DNA of 9,214 nt from Ferroplasmaceae archaeon UBA567 (GCA_002505185.1 DAUP01000010.1:1-9214), one strand, 5' to 3'; positions 1 to 6,694 are shown, numbered from the stretch's first letter. Notes: generated from the sequence alone by a model not told the origin. Translations and numbers: made by a program.

Positions 1-128
1 CTTGGAGGGGAGTTAGATGAATTTTATTAACCATTTGCCGAAAATAGTCCCATAAATCCAAATAATTTTTAGAGTGGGGGATATTATTTTTCAAAATTTT
101 TTTCATATAAGATGAAAATTTTTGATTA

Positions 129-137
129 CATTTATTA
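129..137 (+). promoter_or_regulatory. TATA-like box of the dioxygenase gene
   Basis: The A/T-only run CATTTATTA is centred about 26 nt before the ATG at 159. That is the spacing expected between an archaeal TATA box and the transcription start. There is no Shine-Dalgarno motif before the ATG, so a leaderless transcript is inferred. The background is very AT-rich, which makes TATA calls weak; another candidate (CATATAAG, about 102-110) lies further upstream. Confidence 0.4.
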
Positions 138-158
138 GTGATTTTGCTATTTTAAAAC

Positions 159-935
159 ATGGTATTAGAACGCCTTTACGTAATTCCACATGGTGATGAG
201 ATAATAGATGTGCCTAATCAAGAAAGCAGGGAACTTCGTGATAAAATAACAGAAGTAACCAGGGAAGATAATTCAGATTCAATAATAGTTCTGACCCCCC
301 ATGGAATGACACTTTCCAGCGGGATACCAATAATCAACACTGAAAATCTTCATGGTGAATATTCAACAAAAACAGTCAGATTGGTCAGCGACCATAAAAC
401 TAACAAGGAAATTGTTAGAAACATAGCAGCTGAATTCGGGAAGGAAATGGTAACTGTGAATTTTGCCACATCCTCAGGACCGCTTTCTGTATTTCCTGAA
501 GACTTCGGAACAATAATTCCATTAACATTCTTTGGAAAACAAAAAATCAGTATAATATCCCAGCCAAGAATATCTGATCCTGAGAAACTTATGAGGCTCG
601 GCAGGAATATATGGAATACTGTTGATAGCATGAATGTCAAAATAAGTGTTATATTCAGTGCTGACCAGGCCCATACCCATAGCAAATCTGGGCCATATGG
701 TTATTCAGAATATGCGAAACTATATGAGAATAAAATTAAGGGATATTTTCAAAGAGGCTCTTTGTCGGGAATAGAAAACATGGATCAGGGCATGGTTGTG
801 GAAGCAAAGCCTGACAGCTACTGGAATATGGTTATACTGAATGGATTTTTAAAAAATTCTGGAATGCATATTACCCTTGATTACCATTATGTTGAAAACT
901 ACTTTGGAATGATGCTCGCCCACGGTATACAATGA
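159..935 (+). CDS. LigB-family class III extradiol ring-cleavage dioxygenase
   Basis: The 258-aa protein resembles the catalytic (LigB) subunit of class III extradiol dioxygenases. These non-haem iron enzymes open catechol-type rings with O2 in the cytoplasm. Visible landmarks are an N-terminal strand ending in PHGDE (H11), a second conserved TPHGMT (H48), SADQAHTHSKSGPYGYS at 167-183 with H172/H174, YWNMVILNGFL at 221-231, and a C-terminal MLAHGIQ. By analogy with LigB, whose iron is held by two His and one Glu with a further catalytic His, H11 and H48 are likely ligands, H172 or H174 the catalytic histidine, and E215 or E246 the third ligand. The glutamate assignment is uncertain. The length fits single-subunit archaeal members. 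No other aromatic-catabolism gene is in the window, so the substrate is unknown; a non-catabolic member of the superfamily (Memo-like) is the alternative. Confidence 0.85.
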   Translation: MVLERLYVIPHGDEIIDVPNQESRELRDKITEVTREDNSDSIIVLTPHGMTLSSGIPIINTENLHGEYSTKTVRLVSDHKTNKEIVRNIAAEFGKEMVTVNFATSSGPLSVFPEDFGTIIPLTFFGKQKISIISQPRISDPEKLMRLGRNIWNTVDSMNVKISVIFSADQAHTHSKSGPYGYSEYAKLYENKIKGYFQRGSLSGIENMDQGMVVEAKPDSYWNMVILNGFLKNSGMHITLDYHYVENYFGMMLAHGIQ

Positions 936-959
936 GTTAAAATTTTCATGTAATAAATC

Positions 960-1199
960 GTGTCTAAAAACCATACAATAAGGCAGTGCTATGAAACAAG
1001 CTCCGGTTATAGAATGCCAAGGTCGTTTGTATACCATGGTTGTAGAGTGTTTAACTGTGGAATGGAACTCTATTCAGTGTCTTATACTTATGGTGCAGTC
1101 AGTTCAGGTCAGTACACTGAAGCATTCACATTCTGTGAATTCAATATTGAAGAGAAAATACCTGTTAATATAAGAAAGAAACTGCCCCGAAGGGGATGA
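960..1199 (+). CDS. Small cysteine-containing ORF, unknown; possibly a gene remnant
   Basis: This 79-aa frame starts with GTG 24 nt after the dioxygenase stop. I do not recognise it. It has four cysteines (C10, C28, C33, C59), and an aromatic stretch ELYSVSYTYGAVSSGQYTEA at 36-55 that reads like a folded beta-rich domain rather than random sequence. It ends in a basic tail, RKKLPRRG. No clear TATA box or Shine-Dalgarno motif serves the GTG. An overlapping frame beginning at ATG 991 (60 aa) is also open, so the coding frame is not certain. It could be a short metal-binding protein, the fragment of a longer gene, or non-coding. Confidence 0.3.
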   Translation: MSKNHTIRQCYETSSGYRMPRSFVYHGCRVFNCGMELYSVSYTYGAVSSGQYTEAFTFCEFNIEEKIPVNIRKKLPRRG

Positions 1200-1219
1200 T
1201 GGAAGCAAAAGGATCGGAA

Positions 1220-1262
1220 AAAATGAAAAAATTAAATTGGATAATGCACGAAAAATAAATTT
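1220..1262 (-). terminator. T-rich terminator candidate of the minus-strand MFS gene
   Basis: Read on the minus strand, the bases after the MFS stop codon are T-rich, with ATTTATTTTTC and AATTTAATTTTTTC, and no strong stem. Archaeal transcription commonly ends at such T tracts. The tract also separates this gene from the convergent plus-strand ORF. Confidence 0.35.
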
Positions 1263-1265
1263 CTA

Positions 1266-2447
1266 TTAATCTTTAAAATCTTCCATGATGAGTAAAAATC
1301 CAATAACCATTGAAAATGCAATAAAAGCGAGTCCATAGAATATGATGCCCTGTAAAAGCCCGATTATTTTATCTAATAAACCCAGGAGAATTACTGGAAG
1401 TCCAACTCCAGTGTATATGATAATGTAATAATTGGCAAGCATATCACCTGTTTTTTCCGGTGGAGCAATTGCCTTGATCTCCCTTGTTGCACCTGTGAAT
1501 GCGAAACCCTGGCCTATTCCTGCCAGCAAAGTTCCTGCAATGAATATATAGAGAGAATTTCTAATAATTGCAATAAGTATGAATACAATTGCAAATATAA
1601 TAAAAACCATACCAGAAAACATTGATTTTTGAATTTTGAATTTCAGGGAAATGATCTGAAAAATGGATGCTATGCCCAGCATAAGAAATACAATAATGCC
1701 ACCTATGGCAATGCTATTTAAGCCTGAAAGTTTTATTATGTAAACAGGAGCAAGTGACATAAAGAATGCTGTAATTGACCATGCACCAAATGCAACGAAT
1801 GAACTTAACAGGAATGGCCTTATAACTTCTCTATCTATAGAGGGAAAATGCAGTATCAATTTTGGATTTTTTGTTGAGATATCTTTCAGAGGATACATTG
1901 CCATAGCAGGTAATAGAACTAAAATAATAGAAAGTAAATAAACCAGTCTAAATGGGTATGGTAAATACTGTGCCATTATTCCACCTAATAAAGGACCTGT
2001 GGCAGTTCCTGCAGAGGTTCCTATGGATGTCAGCACGGCACCAGCCCTCTTGTTATAATTAAATAATAATGTACTGGCCGGTCCCGCAATGGCTCCACTT
2101 GCAAGGCCCATAAATGCACGTGCAAGGAAAAGCATATATACATTTATGGCAAACAGAAAGGATAATAATCCAATTAATTCCATAATAACACCAATGGCAA
2201 TGGGCAATTTTCTGCCATGTTTATCAGAGTACTGGCCCCAGAAGAGGAGCGAGGGAATTAACATCAAAACATATATTGCAAAAATATCTGTAATAATAAA
2301 TGGGCCAAAGTGGTATTTCAATGCATAAAGTTCATAAATTGGTGCCGTAACATTTGACGCAGCCATTATAGAAAACAGAAGAAGAAAGATAATTACACTT
2401 CCGGCATTAATCCATGAATTCCCTGAATTGTTTTTCTTAATTTCCAT
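1266..2447 (-). CDS. MFS efflux transporter, DHA1-like (drug:H+ antiporter type)
   Basis: The 393-aa protein has about twelve hydrophobic segments (roughly 16-36, 50-70, 80-100, 104-126, 137-159, 165-185, 212-236, 246-266, 277-294, 298-322, 337-358, 363-388), with a longer loop in the middle (186-211). Motif A is present between helices 2 and 3 as GQYSDKHGRK (71-80). The antiporter signature (motif C) is clear in helix 5 as GTATGPLLGG (147-156); the GPxxGG pattern marks proton-driven drug exporters. The role is therefore probably export of a small toxic molecule across the cytoplasmic membrane; the substrate cannot be read from sequence. It is divergent from the ArsR-type regulator at 2543, which likely controls it. 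The ATG at 2447 has no Shine-Dalgarno motif but has a TATA-like stretch about 26 nt upstream, consistent with leaderless expression. Confidence 0.9.
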   Translation of the reverse strand: MEIKKNNSGNSWINAGSVIIFLLLFSIMAASNVTAPIYELYALKYHFGPFIITDIFAIYVLMLIPSLLFWGQYSDKHGRKLPIAIGVIMELIGLLSFLFAINVYMLFLARAFMGLASGAIAGPASTLLFNYNKRAGAVLTSIGTSAGTATGPLLGGIMAQYLPYPFRLVYLLSIILVLLPAMAMYPLKDISTKNPKLILHFPSIDREVIRPFLLSSFVAFGAWSITAFFMSLAPVYIIKLSGLNSIAIGGIIVFLMLGIASIFQIISLKFKIQKSMFSGMVFIIFAIVFILIAIIRNSLYIFIAGTLLAGIGQGFAFTGATREIKAIAPPEKTGDMLANYYIIIYTGVGLPVILLGLLDKIIGLLQGIIFYGLAFIAFSMVIGFLLIMEDFKD

Positions 2448-2469
2448 GGGAATTAATTGTTAATGGCAA

Positions 2470-2479
2470 ATTAAAATAC
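2470..2479 (-). promoter_or_regulatory. TATA-like box of the minus-strand MFS gene
   Basis: On the minus strand this reads GTATTTTAAT, centred about 27 nt before the ATG at 2447, so a leaderless transcript is inferred. A TTCAT-A-ATGAA palindrome (2484-2494) sits directly upstream of it. Confidence 0.4.
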
Positions 2480-2483
2480 GTTA

Positions 2484-2494
2484 TTCATAATGAA
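2484..2494. promoter_or_regulatory. Palindrome TTCATAATGAA, candidate operator
   Basis: This is a perfect 5+1+5 inverted repeat in the gap between the divergent MFS and regulator genes. It lies next to the MFS TATA-like box on its upstream side. It shares the outer TTC...GAA half-sites with the palindrome at 2526-2539. Binding by the neighbouring regulator is inferred. Confidence 0.35.
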
Positions 2495-2513
2495 AATCTT
2501 ATACATGGTAAAG

Positions 2514-2525
2514 TATATTTATAAA
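2514..2525 (+). promoter_or_regulatory. TATA box of the ArsR-type regulator gene
   Basis: TATATTTATAAA lies 18-29 nt before the ATG at 2543. This is the best TATA box in this intergenic gap and implies a leaderless mRNA starting at or next to the ATG. No Shine-Dalgarno motif is present. Confidence 0.6.
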
Positions 2526-2539
2526 TTCGAATATACGAA
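2526..2539. promoter_or_regulatory. Palindrome TTCGAATATACGAA, candidate autoregulatory operator
   Basis: Twelve of 14 bases are palindromic (TTCG...CGAA around ATAT). The site fills the space between the TATA box (2514-2525) and the start codon at 2543. A protein bound here would block transcription initiation, so autorepression by the winged-helix regulator is the natural inference. Confidence 0.5.
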
Positions 2540-2542
2540 AAG

Positions 2543-3244
2543 ATGTCCAATTCTTATAAAAATTTAGGACTAACTCCAGAGATACCCATGGACAGATTAT
2601 TCTACTGCCTTTCCAGCCCAATAAGACTAGAAATAATAAGAATTCTTTCAGGGGGAAGTAAAACAGTAAACGGCATTTCAGAATTATTAAACAGCTCACA
2701 GCCATCGGTGTCTACTCATTTGAATATACTATCTGAATATGGCTTTGTTAATGAATTTCCATATGGCAGAGAGGTATTTTATAAGCTTATTCCGGAACGG
2801 GTTGAGTTTTTAACGACATATTTAGACGATATGGCTGGAAATCACAAAATGCCTGAAACAACAAAAAAATCAAATAACAATGCATCCTTTTCTAAATGCA
2901 GAAGGTGCTATGACCATCTGGCAGGACATGATGGTGTAATGCTTCTGAAAACATTTTTACTGAAAAAATGGCTTAAACAGGTAAATGACAAACCCGAATT
3001 TGATCTAACTGATAAGGGCGAAATAATTATGATGAGGCTTGGCGTTAAGATTCCTGTAAAAAGGAGACATGGAAGAATTTTTGCATATGGATGCAGAGAC
3101 CTAACAGAAAAAGAATTTCATCTGGGAGGTTCCCTGGGTTCAGAAGTCATGAAGGCACTTATTGGAGGAGGGTTCATTTCTCTACATGAAAATTCAAGAA
3201 TCATAACTGTCATAAAACCCATAAAGGATTGGATTGAGGTATGA
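2543..3244 (+). CDS. ArsR-type winged-helix regulator with C-terminal CYDHLAG domain
   Basis: The 233-aa protein has an N-terminal ArsR-type winged helix (about 15-95). It includes LSSPIRLEIIRILS (23-36), a recognition-helix region SSQPSVSTHLNILSEYGFV (51-69) and the wing GREVFYKL (75-82). The C-terminal half (about 115-232) carries CRRCYDHLAGHDGV (119-132), LTDKGEIIMMRLGV (155-168) and GCRDLTEKEFHLGGSLG (183-199). This is the layout of a group of ArsR-family regulators known from both bacteria and archaea, usually about 220-240 aa. C119, C122, H125 and C184 could bind a metal or thiol-reactive ligand, but this is not established. It is divergent from the MFS exporter with palindromes between, which points to a ligand-responsive repressor of that pump and of itself. 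Confidence 0.88.
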   Translation: MSNSYKNLGLTPEIPMDRLFYCLSSPIRLEIIRILSGGSKTVNGISELLNSSQPSVSTHLNILSEYGFVNEFPYGREVFYKLIPERVEFLTTYLDDMAGNHKMPETTKKSNNNASFSKCRRCYDHLAGHDGVMLLKTFLLKKWLKQVNDKPEFDLTDKGEIIMMRLGVKIPVKRRHGRIFAYGCRDLTEKEFHLGGSLGSEVMKALIGGGFISLHENSRIITVIKPIKDWIEV

Positions 3245-3519
3245 AATACTAAATTCCAAACTTTAATTCGATTCTTTTTAATTATTCCTTACAATTCAAT
3301 CAGAAAGAACACCACTGAGTTAACAACATCGATGAATTCTCTGGGAGAAATATACATTTATTCAATAAATAATAAATTAATTAAATATTTTCAGAAGTTG
3401 CCCGTGGTGGAATTTTTAAAACGTTCTAAATAATATTAATTTTTAAATATTTATCATAAATTACCAAGTTCAAAGATTAGTAATGCTTCTGTAGGGATGC
3501 ATTATATACTATCATTTCC
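3245..3519. other. Non-coding stretch with no confident gene
   Basis: This AT-rich spacer follows the regulator. A T-rich stretch at about 3271-3290 may end regulator transcription. One 33-codon frame (3332-3433, ATG to TAA, ending LPVVEFLKRSK) is open but has no promoter or ribosome binding site that I can support, and I recognise nothing in it. The overlapping +1 frame ends in VARGGIFKTF, which reads like a decayed gene end but is only 14 codons long. Nothing else is evident. Confidence 0.4.
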
Positions 3520-3702
3520 ATGATATCTGAAGAGAAGGCAAAAAAATATTCTTTAAAGATTACCAAAGAAAAAAGGAAAAACCAGAAAATAACAATTATA
3601 AAAACTAAGATAGACATGGATAAATTAAGCAATAAAACAGTAAACACATTAAAGATGCTATTTTTAGAATCCAAATGGCTGTTCTCCCTTAATATTTGCT
3701 GA
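3520..3702 (+). CDS. Small lysine-rich ORF, doubtful
   Basis: This 60-aa frame runs from ATG to TGA, very rich in lysine over its first 40 residues (KKYSLKITKEKRKNQK at 8-23), then DKLSNKTVNTLKMLFLESKW, which vaguely resembles the first helix of a winged-helix domain cut short. A TATA-like ATTATATACT at 3501-3510 lies too close to the ATG for a standard leaderless start. The opposite strand of the same segment is also open and hydrophobic (3477-3674), as expected when A-rich DNA is read in reverse, so openness is weak evidence. It ends 2 nt before the palindrome at 3705. It may be a small basic protein, a truncated regulator or chance. Confidence 0.25.
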   Translation: MISEEKAKKYSLKITKEKRKNQKITIIKTKIDMDKLSNKTVNTLKMLFLESKWLFSLNIC

Positions 3703-3704
3703 AC

Positions 3705-3746
3705 ATAATGCGCATTATCTAAAGATTTTGCTCATTATAATGCGCA
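3705..3746. repeat. Paired ATAATGCGCA repeat/palindrome, candidate operator
   Basis: Positions 3705-3718 are a perfect 14-bp palindrome, ATAATGCGCATTAT. Its half ATAATGCGCA recurs at 3737-3746, exactly 32 bp away (about three helical turns). That second copy sits in an imperfect 18-bp palindrome (TGCTCATTATAATGCGCA, 3729-3746, 16 of 18 bases). TGCGCATTAT (3709-3718) and ATAATGCGCA (3737-3746) also form a 10-bp inverted repeat with an 18-nt loop. The pair ends immediately before the TATA-like box of the ATPase gene. Two same-face sites upstream of a promoter suggest binding by a dimeric regulator; a hairpin is the alternative. Confidence 0.6.
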
Positions 3747-3748
3747 AA

Positions 3749-3758
3749 AATAAAATAC
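3749..3758 (+). promoter_or_regulatory. TATA-like box of the DUF4143-type ATPase gene
   Basis: AATAAAATAC is centred about 24 nt before the ATG at 3777, directly after the repeat pair. There is no Shine-Dalgarno motif, so a leaderless mRNA is inferred. Confidence 0.45.
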
Positions 3759-3776
3759 CCTACGAAATATCGTGTC

Positions 3777-5039
3777 ATGATTCAAAAATCGCTTATGCGA
3801 ACAGTGATACAGGATCAACTGACTGAAATCGAGAGATTAGATCACATTGCCCCAAGAGATGCTTTTGACCTTGGATTAAGTTACAACGGTTCCTCCGCAT
3901 TCATCATTAAAGGGATCAGGAGGTGTGGCAAGAGCACAATGCTGAAACAGATTATCAACACCAGGTTCCGGGATTCTTTTTTCTATTTCAATTTTGACGA
4001 TGAACGAATATCAGGATTTGCAGTGGAAGATTTTCAGGTACTGATGGAAACTTTCATTGAGTTGTTTGGGGACATGAGAAATGTGTTCTTTGACGAGATC
4101 CAGAATGTCAAAGGCTGGGAACTGTTTATCAATCGACTTCTTCGGGAGGGATACAGGGTATTTATCACAGGGTCAAATTCAAGTCACTTGAGCATGGAGC
4201 TTGGAACTCACTTGACTGGAAGACATGTGGACATGGAGCTCTATCCTTTCTCATTTCTTGAATTCCTACGGGCAAGGAGCATAGATTTACCGAAAAACAA
4301 CTATTCTCCCCAGTGGAAAGCAACGGCTGGTAAATTGTTCAACGAGTACTACTTATCCGGAGGAATGCCTGATTCAGTTGTTTCTGGAAGTAATTCAGTC
4401 TTGACTCAGCCAATAAATGACATAATCCAGAATGATGTGATGAACAGGTACAATATAAGGAAGTTCCCAGAGATTAGGGATATTTTGAGATTCCTCATGT
4501 CAAATGTATCAAACGAAATCACATATCGTTCTATCACGCGAAACTTGAGTGTCAAAAGCGAAAACACCGTAAAAAAGTACATGGACTACCTCCAAGAAAC
4601 ATATATAATCTTTGAGGTTAAAAGGTTTGATCGGAAGCTGAAAAGAGCCGGAAAAAGTCCAAGGAAAGTGTACTGCATTGATAATGGAATCATATTGAGA
4701 AATGTACCAAACTTCTACAAGAATAATGGTGCATTGCTTGAAAATCTTATTGCAGTAGAGCTTAAACGGAGCGGCACGGAGTTCTATTACTACAGACATG
4801 AGAGCAATACTGAAGTTGATTTTGTTCTTCCAGTAGATCGCGAACTCATCCAGGTCTCTTTCGAACTAAATGATCAAAACATAGAACGAGAGATAAGAGG
4901 ACTGGAGAGAGCTTCGGGTGAAATTGATGCAAACAGGTTTCTGATACTAACAATGGATCAGGAACGTGAGATATTCAGGAACGGACTGAAAATTGAAGTC
5001 AAGCCTGTGTGGAGATGGTTGATGGAGAACGTTCATTAA
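3777..5039 (+). CDS. AAA ATPase with DUF4143-type C-terminus
   Basis: The 420-aa protein belongs to the widespread archaeal/bacterial AAA_14-DUF4143 group. The Walker A is GIRRCGKST (46-54), Walker B is NVFFDEIQN (102-110) with D106/E107, and the sensor region is VFITGSNSS (128-136). GRHVDMELYPFSFLEFL (148-164) and YYLSGGMPDSV (191-201) are typical of the family. A winged-helix-like part follows (SENTVKKYMDYLQETYIIF, 261-279). The C-terminal domain has LLENLIAVELKR (320-331), YYYRHESNTEVDFVL (337-351) and LIQVSFEL (357-364), a PD-(D/E)XK-like fold. D348 is present, but the expected E-x-K is Q-x-S (359-361), so cleavage activity is doubtful. The biological role of these proteins is poorly defined. 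CGN arginine codons (13 of 36) are commoner than in its neighbours, hinting at a separate origin. It stands alone as a single-gene unit. Confidence 0.9.
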   Translation: MIQKSLMRTVIQDQLTEIERLDHIAPRDAFDLGLSYNGSSAFIIKGIRRCGKSTMLKQIINTRFRDSFFYFNFDDERISGFAVEDFQVLMETFIELFGDMRNVFFDEIQNVKGWELFINRLLREGYRVFITGSNSSHLSMELGTHLTGRHVDMELYPFSFLEFLRARSIDLPKNNYSPQWKATAGKLFNEYYLSGGMPDSVVSGSNSVLTQPINDIIQNDVMNRYNIRKFPEIRDILRFLMSNVSNEITYRSITRNLSVKSENTVKKYMDYLQETYIIFEVKRFDRKLKRAGKSPRKVYCIDNGIILRNVPNFYKNNGALLENLIAVELKRSGTEFYYYRHESNTEVDFVLPVDRELIQVSFELNDQNIEREIRGLERASGEIDANRFLILTMDQEREIFRNGLKIEVKPVWRWLMENVH

Positions 5040-5106
5040 TAAAAACTAGAAATAAAAAGAAAGAGGATGTTTGGAGTGTATCACTATGGGAAAGCTGCAG
5101 ATACCT

Positions 5107-5121
5107 TCATTTATTTTTTTG
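5107..5121 (+). terminator. T-tract terminator of the ATPase gene
   Basis: The run TCATTTATTTTTTTG lies about 70 nt after the ATPase stop codon and contains seven consecutive T. It is the strongest T tract in this gap and fits archaeal intrinsic termination. Confidence 0.45.
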
Positions 5122-5170
5122 TGAATGCGACATTGGCAAATTTTCGTTGATAATTTGGAAATTAAAACAT

Positions 5171-5190
5171 TTTGATATAATTGTATCAAA
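5171..5190. promoter_or_regulatory. 20-bp near-palindrome in the spacer before the second MFS gene
   Basis: TTTGATATAATTGTATCAAA is palindromic at 18 of 20 bases (TTTGATA/TATCAAA arms around AATT). It lies about 124 nt before the MFS start, far for a simple repressor site. The rest of the 274-nt spacer (5040-5313) holds no gene that I can support. Confidence 0.35.
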
Positions 5191-5313
5191 TAAAAATCTC
5201 AATATTCTTTAAACCAAAGGCATGCCTATAAGATTACTAAAATTCCTATTCGGAAAAAATCAACAAAGCATTCAAATAATACCTCTGGATAAACTGTGCT
5301 ATAATGAGGTTGG

Positions 5314-6570
5314 ATGAATAATAGAAAACTCATAGCCCTGAGATCTTTTATAATAGCAGCTGGTGCAACTGCTGCAGCTTCCTTTGTGGGGGTCTTTGCA
5401 GTTATGATAGGAGCATCTGCGGTTGAAATGGGCTGGCTGCAATCATCATCTAACTCACTGAGCAATTTGGGGCAGATTCTCTGGGGACGTATTAGTGATA
5501 GGGCAGGGCGACGAACGCCATTTCTGATTTTAGGAAGCGTAATATTAGCTATTCTATGGTACATGCTTCCATATTCTTATAATCCAGTGGATCTCATTAT
5601 CCTCTATGCACTGATATCACTTTTTTCAGCCATGATAACTGTCAACTGGTACTCATTCATAGCTGATAATATTGCAGAAAAAAGGGGGCATTTCCTTGCA
5701 ATAATAACCAATATCGCATCTATGGGCACAGTTATATCTTTGATTGCTATTTTTTTCCTGCTTGATAGCAATTCAAGGAAGGATATTATTATTCCATTCA
5801 CAGCAGCATCGATTTCATACATAGCATCTGCTTTGATAGGATTTATGCTCACAGAGAAAAAAAGCAAATCAATAATGAGCAAAAATCTTCTGGGTACCTT
5901 AAAAACCCTAAAAAATAATAGTATATTCTATCAATATTTTATGGCAACTAATGTACAGTCTTTTTTCTGGTCACTGGCCTGGCCGATGTTTCCCATAACA
6001 ATTGTTACAATTATGGGCTTTTCCTTAAAAGTTGTGGCATTGCTCACCATTGCGGCAATTGGATCAGCACTTGTTACACAGTATTTTATTGCAAAATTTA
6101 TTGATAATATCAACAGGATTCCTTTAATTTTCCTAAATAAGATTATGTTAAGCGGGATACCATTAATGTATGCCTTCTTTGATTCTTTTCCTCTTTTTAT
6201 AGGAATTGAAATATACAGTGGTTTTTTAGGTTCAATTCAGAATTCTATTCTTACCTCTTATACACTGGATGTCGTTCCGGAGAGTCACCGGGCCGAATAT
6301 ATTTCTATACTCAATGGGTTTAATGGTGCAATTTATTTCGCAGGAGCGTTAACTGGGGGGTACCTTCTTTCTTTGTTTATAGATTTCTTTCCACTGAAAC
6401 TTGCACTTATATTTTCATATATCATTGTATTTAGTGGTAGATTCATTTCGTCTTTCCTGTTCCGTGGCCTTAAAGAAGTAGGTGGCGGGAGAAACAGGGG
6501 GGCATTAAGCATACTGTTCAAACCAAGGCAACCCGGTTCACCCTCTGGGGCCCCCATAAATCCCCGGTGA
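5314..6570 (+). CDS. MFS transporter with an unusual Gly/Pro/Arg C-terminal tail
   Basis: The 418-aa protein has about twelve membrane segments (roughly 10-33, 41-58, 69-87, 92-115, 127-150, 157-179, 211-233, 238-260, 270-289, 292-317, 329-353, 359-384). It has a motif A, GRISDRAGRR (58-67), between helices 2 and 3, and a short basic central loop (181-203). A DHA1-type GPxxGG antiporter motif is not evident in helix 5, so direction and substrate are unknown. The last helix ends near FLFRGLKEV; the remaining about 30 residues are Gly-, Pro- and Arg-rich (KPRQPGSPSGAPINPR at the end) and encoded by GC-rich DNA unlike the rest. The tail may result from loss of the native stop. GAGGT (5306-5310) lies only 3 nt before the ATG, too close for an ideal ribosome binding site. 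GGATAAAC (5287-5294) is a possible TATA box. Confidence 0.88.
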   Translation: MNNRKLIALRSFIIAAGATAAASFVGVFAVMIGASAVEMGWLQSSSNSLSNLGQILWGRISDRAGRRTPFLILGSVILAILWYMLPYSYNPVDLIILYALISLFSAMITVNWYSFIADNIAEKRGHFLAIITNIASMGTVISLIAIFFLLDSNSRKDIIIPFTAASISYIASALIGFMLTEKKSKSIMSKNLLGTLKTLKNNSIFYQYFMATNVQSFFWSLAWPMFPITIVTIMGFSLKVVALLTIAAIGSALVTQYFIAKFIDNINRIPLIFLNKIMLSGIPLMYAFFDSFPLFIGIEIYSGFLGSIQNSILTSYTLDVVPESHRAEYISILNGFNGAIYFAGALTGGYLLSLFIDFFPLKLALIFSYIIVFSGRFISSFLFRGLKEVGGGRNRGALSILFKPRQPGSPSGAPINPR

Positions 6571-6574
6571 ATAA

Positions 6575-6600
6575 ATTATTATTATTATCTGACAAATTTT
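6575..6600 (+). terminator. AT-rich terminator candidate after the second MFS gene
   Basis: Shortly after the TGA at 6568-6570 come four ATT units and then AAATTTT. There is no long uninterrupted T tract, so this is a weak candidate. Confidence 0.25.
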
Positions 6601-6671
6601 AATGAGACTTTGATACAAATTTATTCATCGGCCCCTCTGAGGATTTTTTCATCATTCGGGTCAGTTTCACC

Positions 6672-6694
6672 TCCCTGACACTGCACGTCAGGGA
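6672..6694. repeat. Stem-loop: 8-bp perfect stem, 7-nt loop
   Basis: TCCCTGAC (6672-6679) and GTCAGGGA (6687-6694) are exact reverse complements around a 7-nt loop. The stem is GC-rich in an AT-rich region. It lies inside the minus-strand ORF and is not followed by a T tract on either strand, so terminator function is not supported. Confidence 0.5.

Noticed and set aside
1..30. Open frame reading LGGELDEFY to a TAA, possibly the end of an upstream gene
   Set aside because: Only nine codons are visible and the other frames are closed nearby by chance stops; too short to support.
1181..1204. CCCC-GAA-GGGG hairpin followed by ATGATGG, considered as part of a C/D-box RNA
   Set aside because: The C-box match is imperfect and no CTGA D box follows at a suitable distance; the stem is only 4 bp.
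3332..3433. 33-codon ORF in the spacer after the regulator
   Set aside because: No recognisable protein, promoter or ribosome binding site; AT-rich spacers yield such frames easily. Noted only in the spacer description.
3477..3674. Minus-strand hydrophobic ORF resembling a small membrane protein
   Set aside because: It is the reverse of a lysine-rich A-rich segment, where AAA reads as TTT (Phe); no promoter or ribosome site was seen.
6333..6557. Minus-strand proline-rich ORF opposite the MFS C-terminus
   Set aside because: Lies antisense to a confident membrane-protein gene; its composition follows from the GC-rich tail of that gene.
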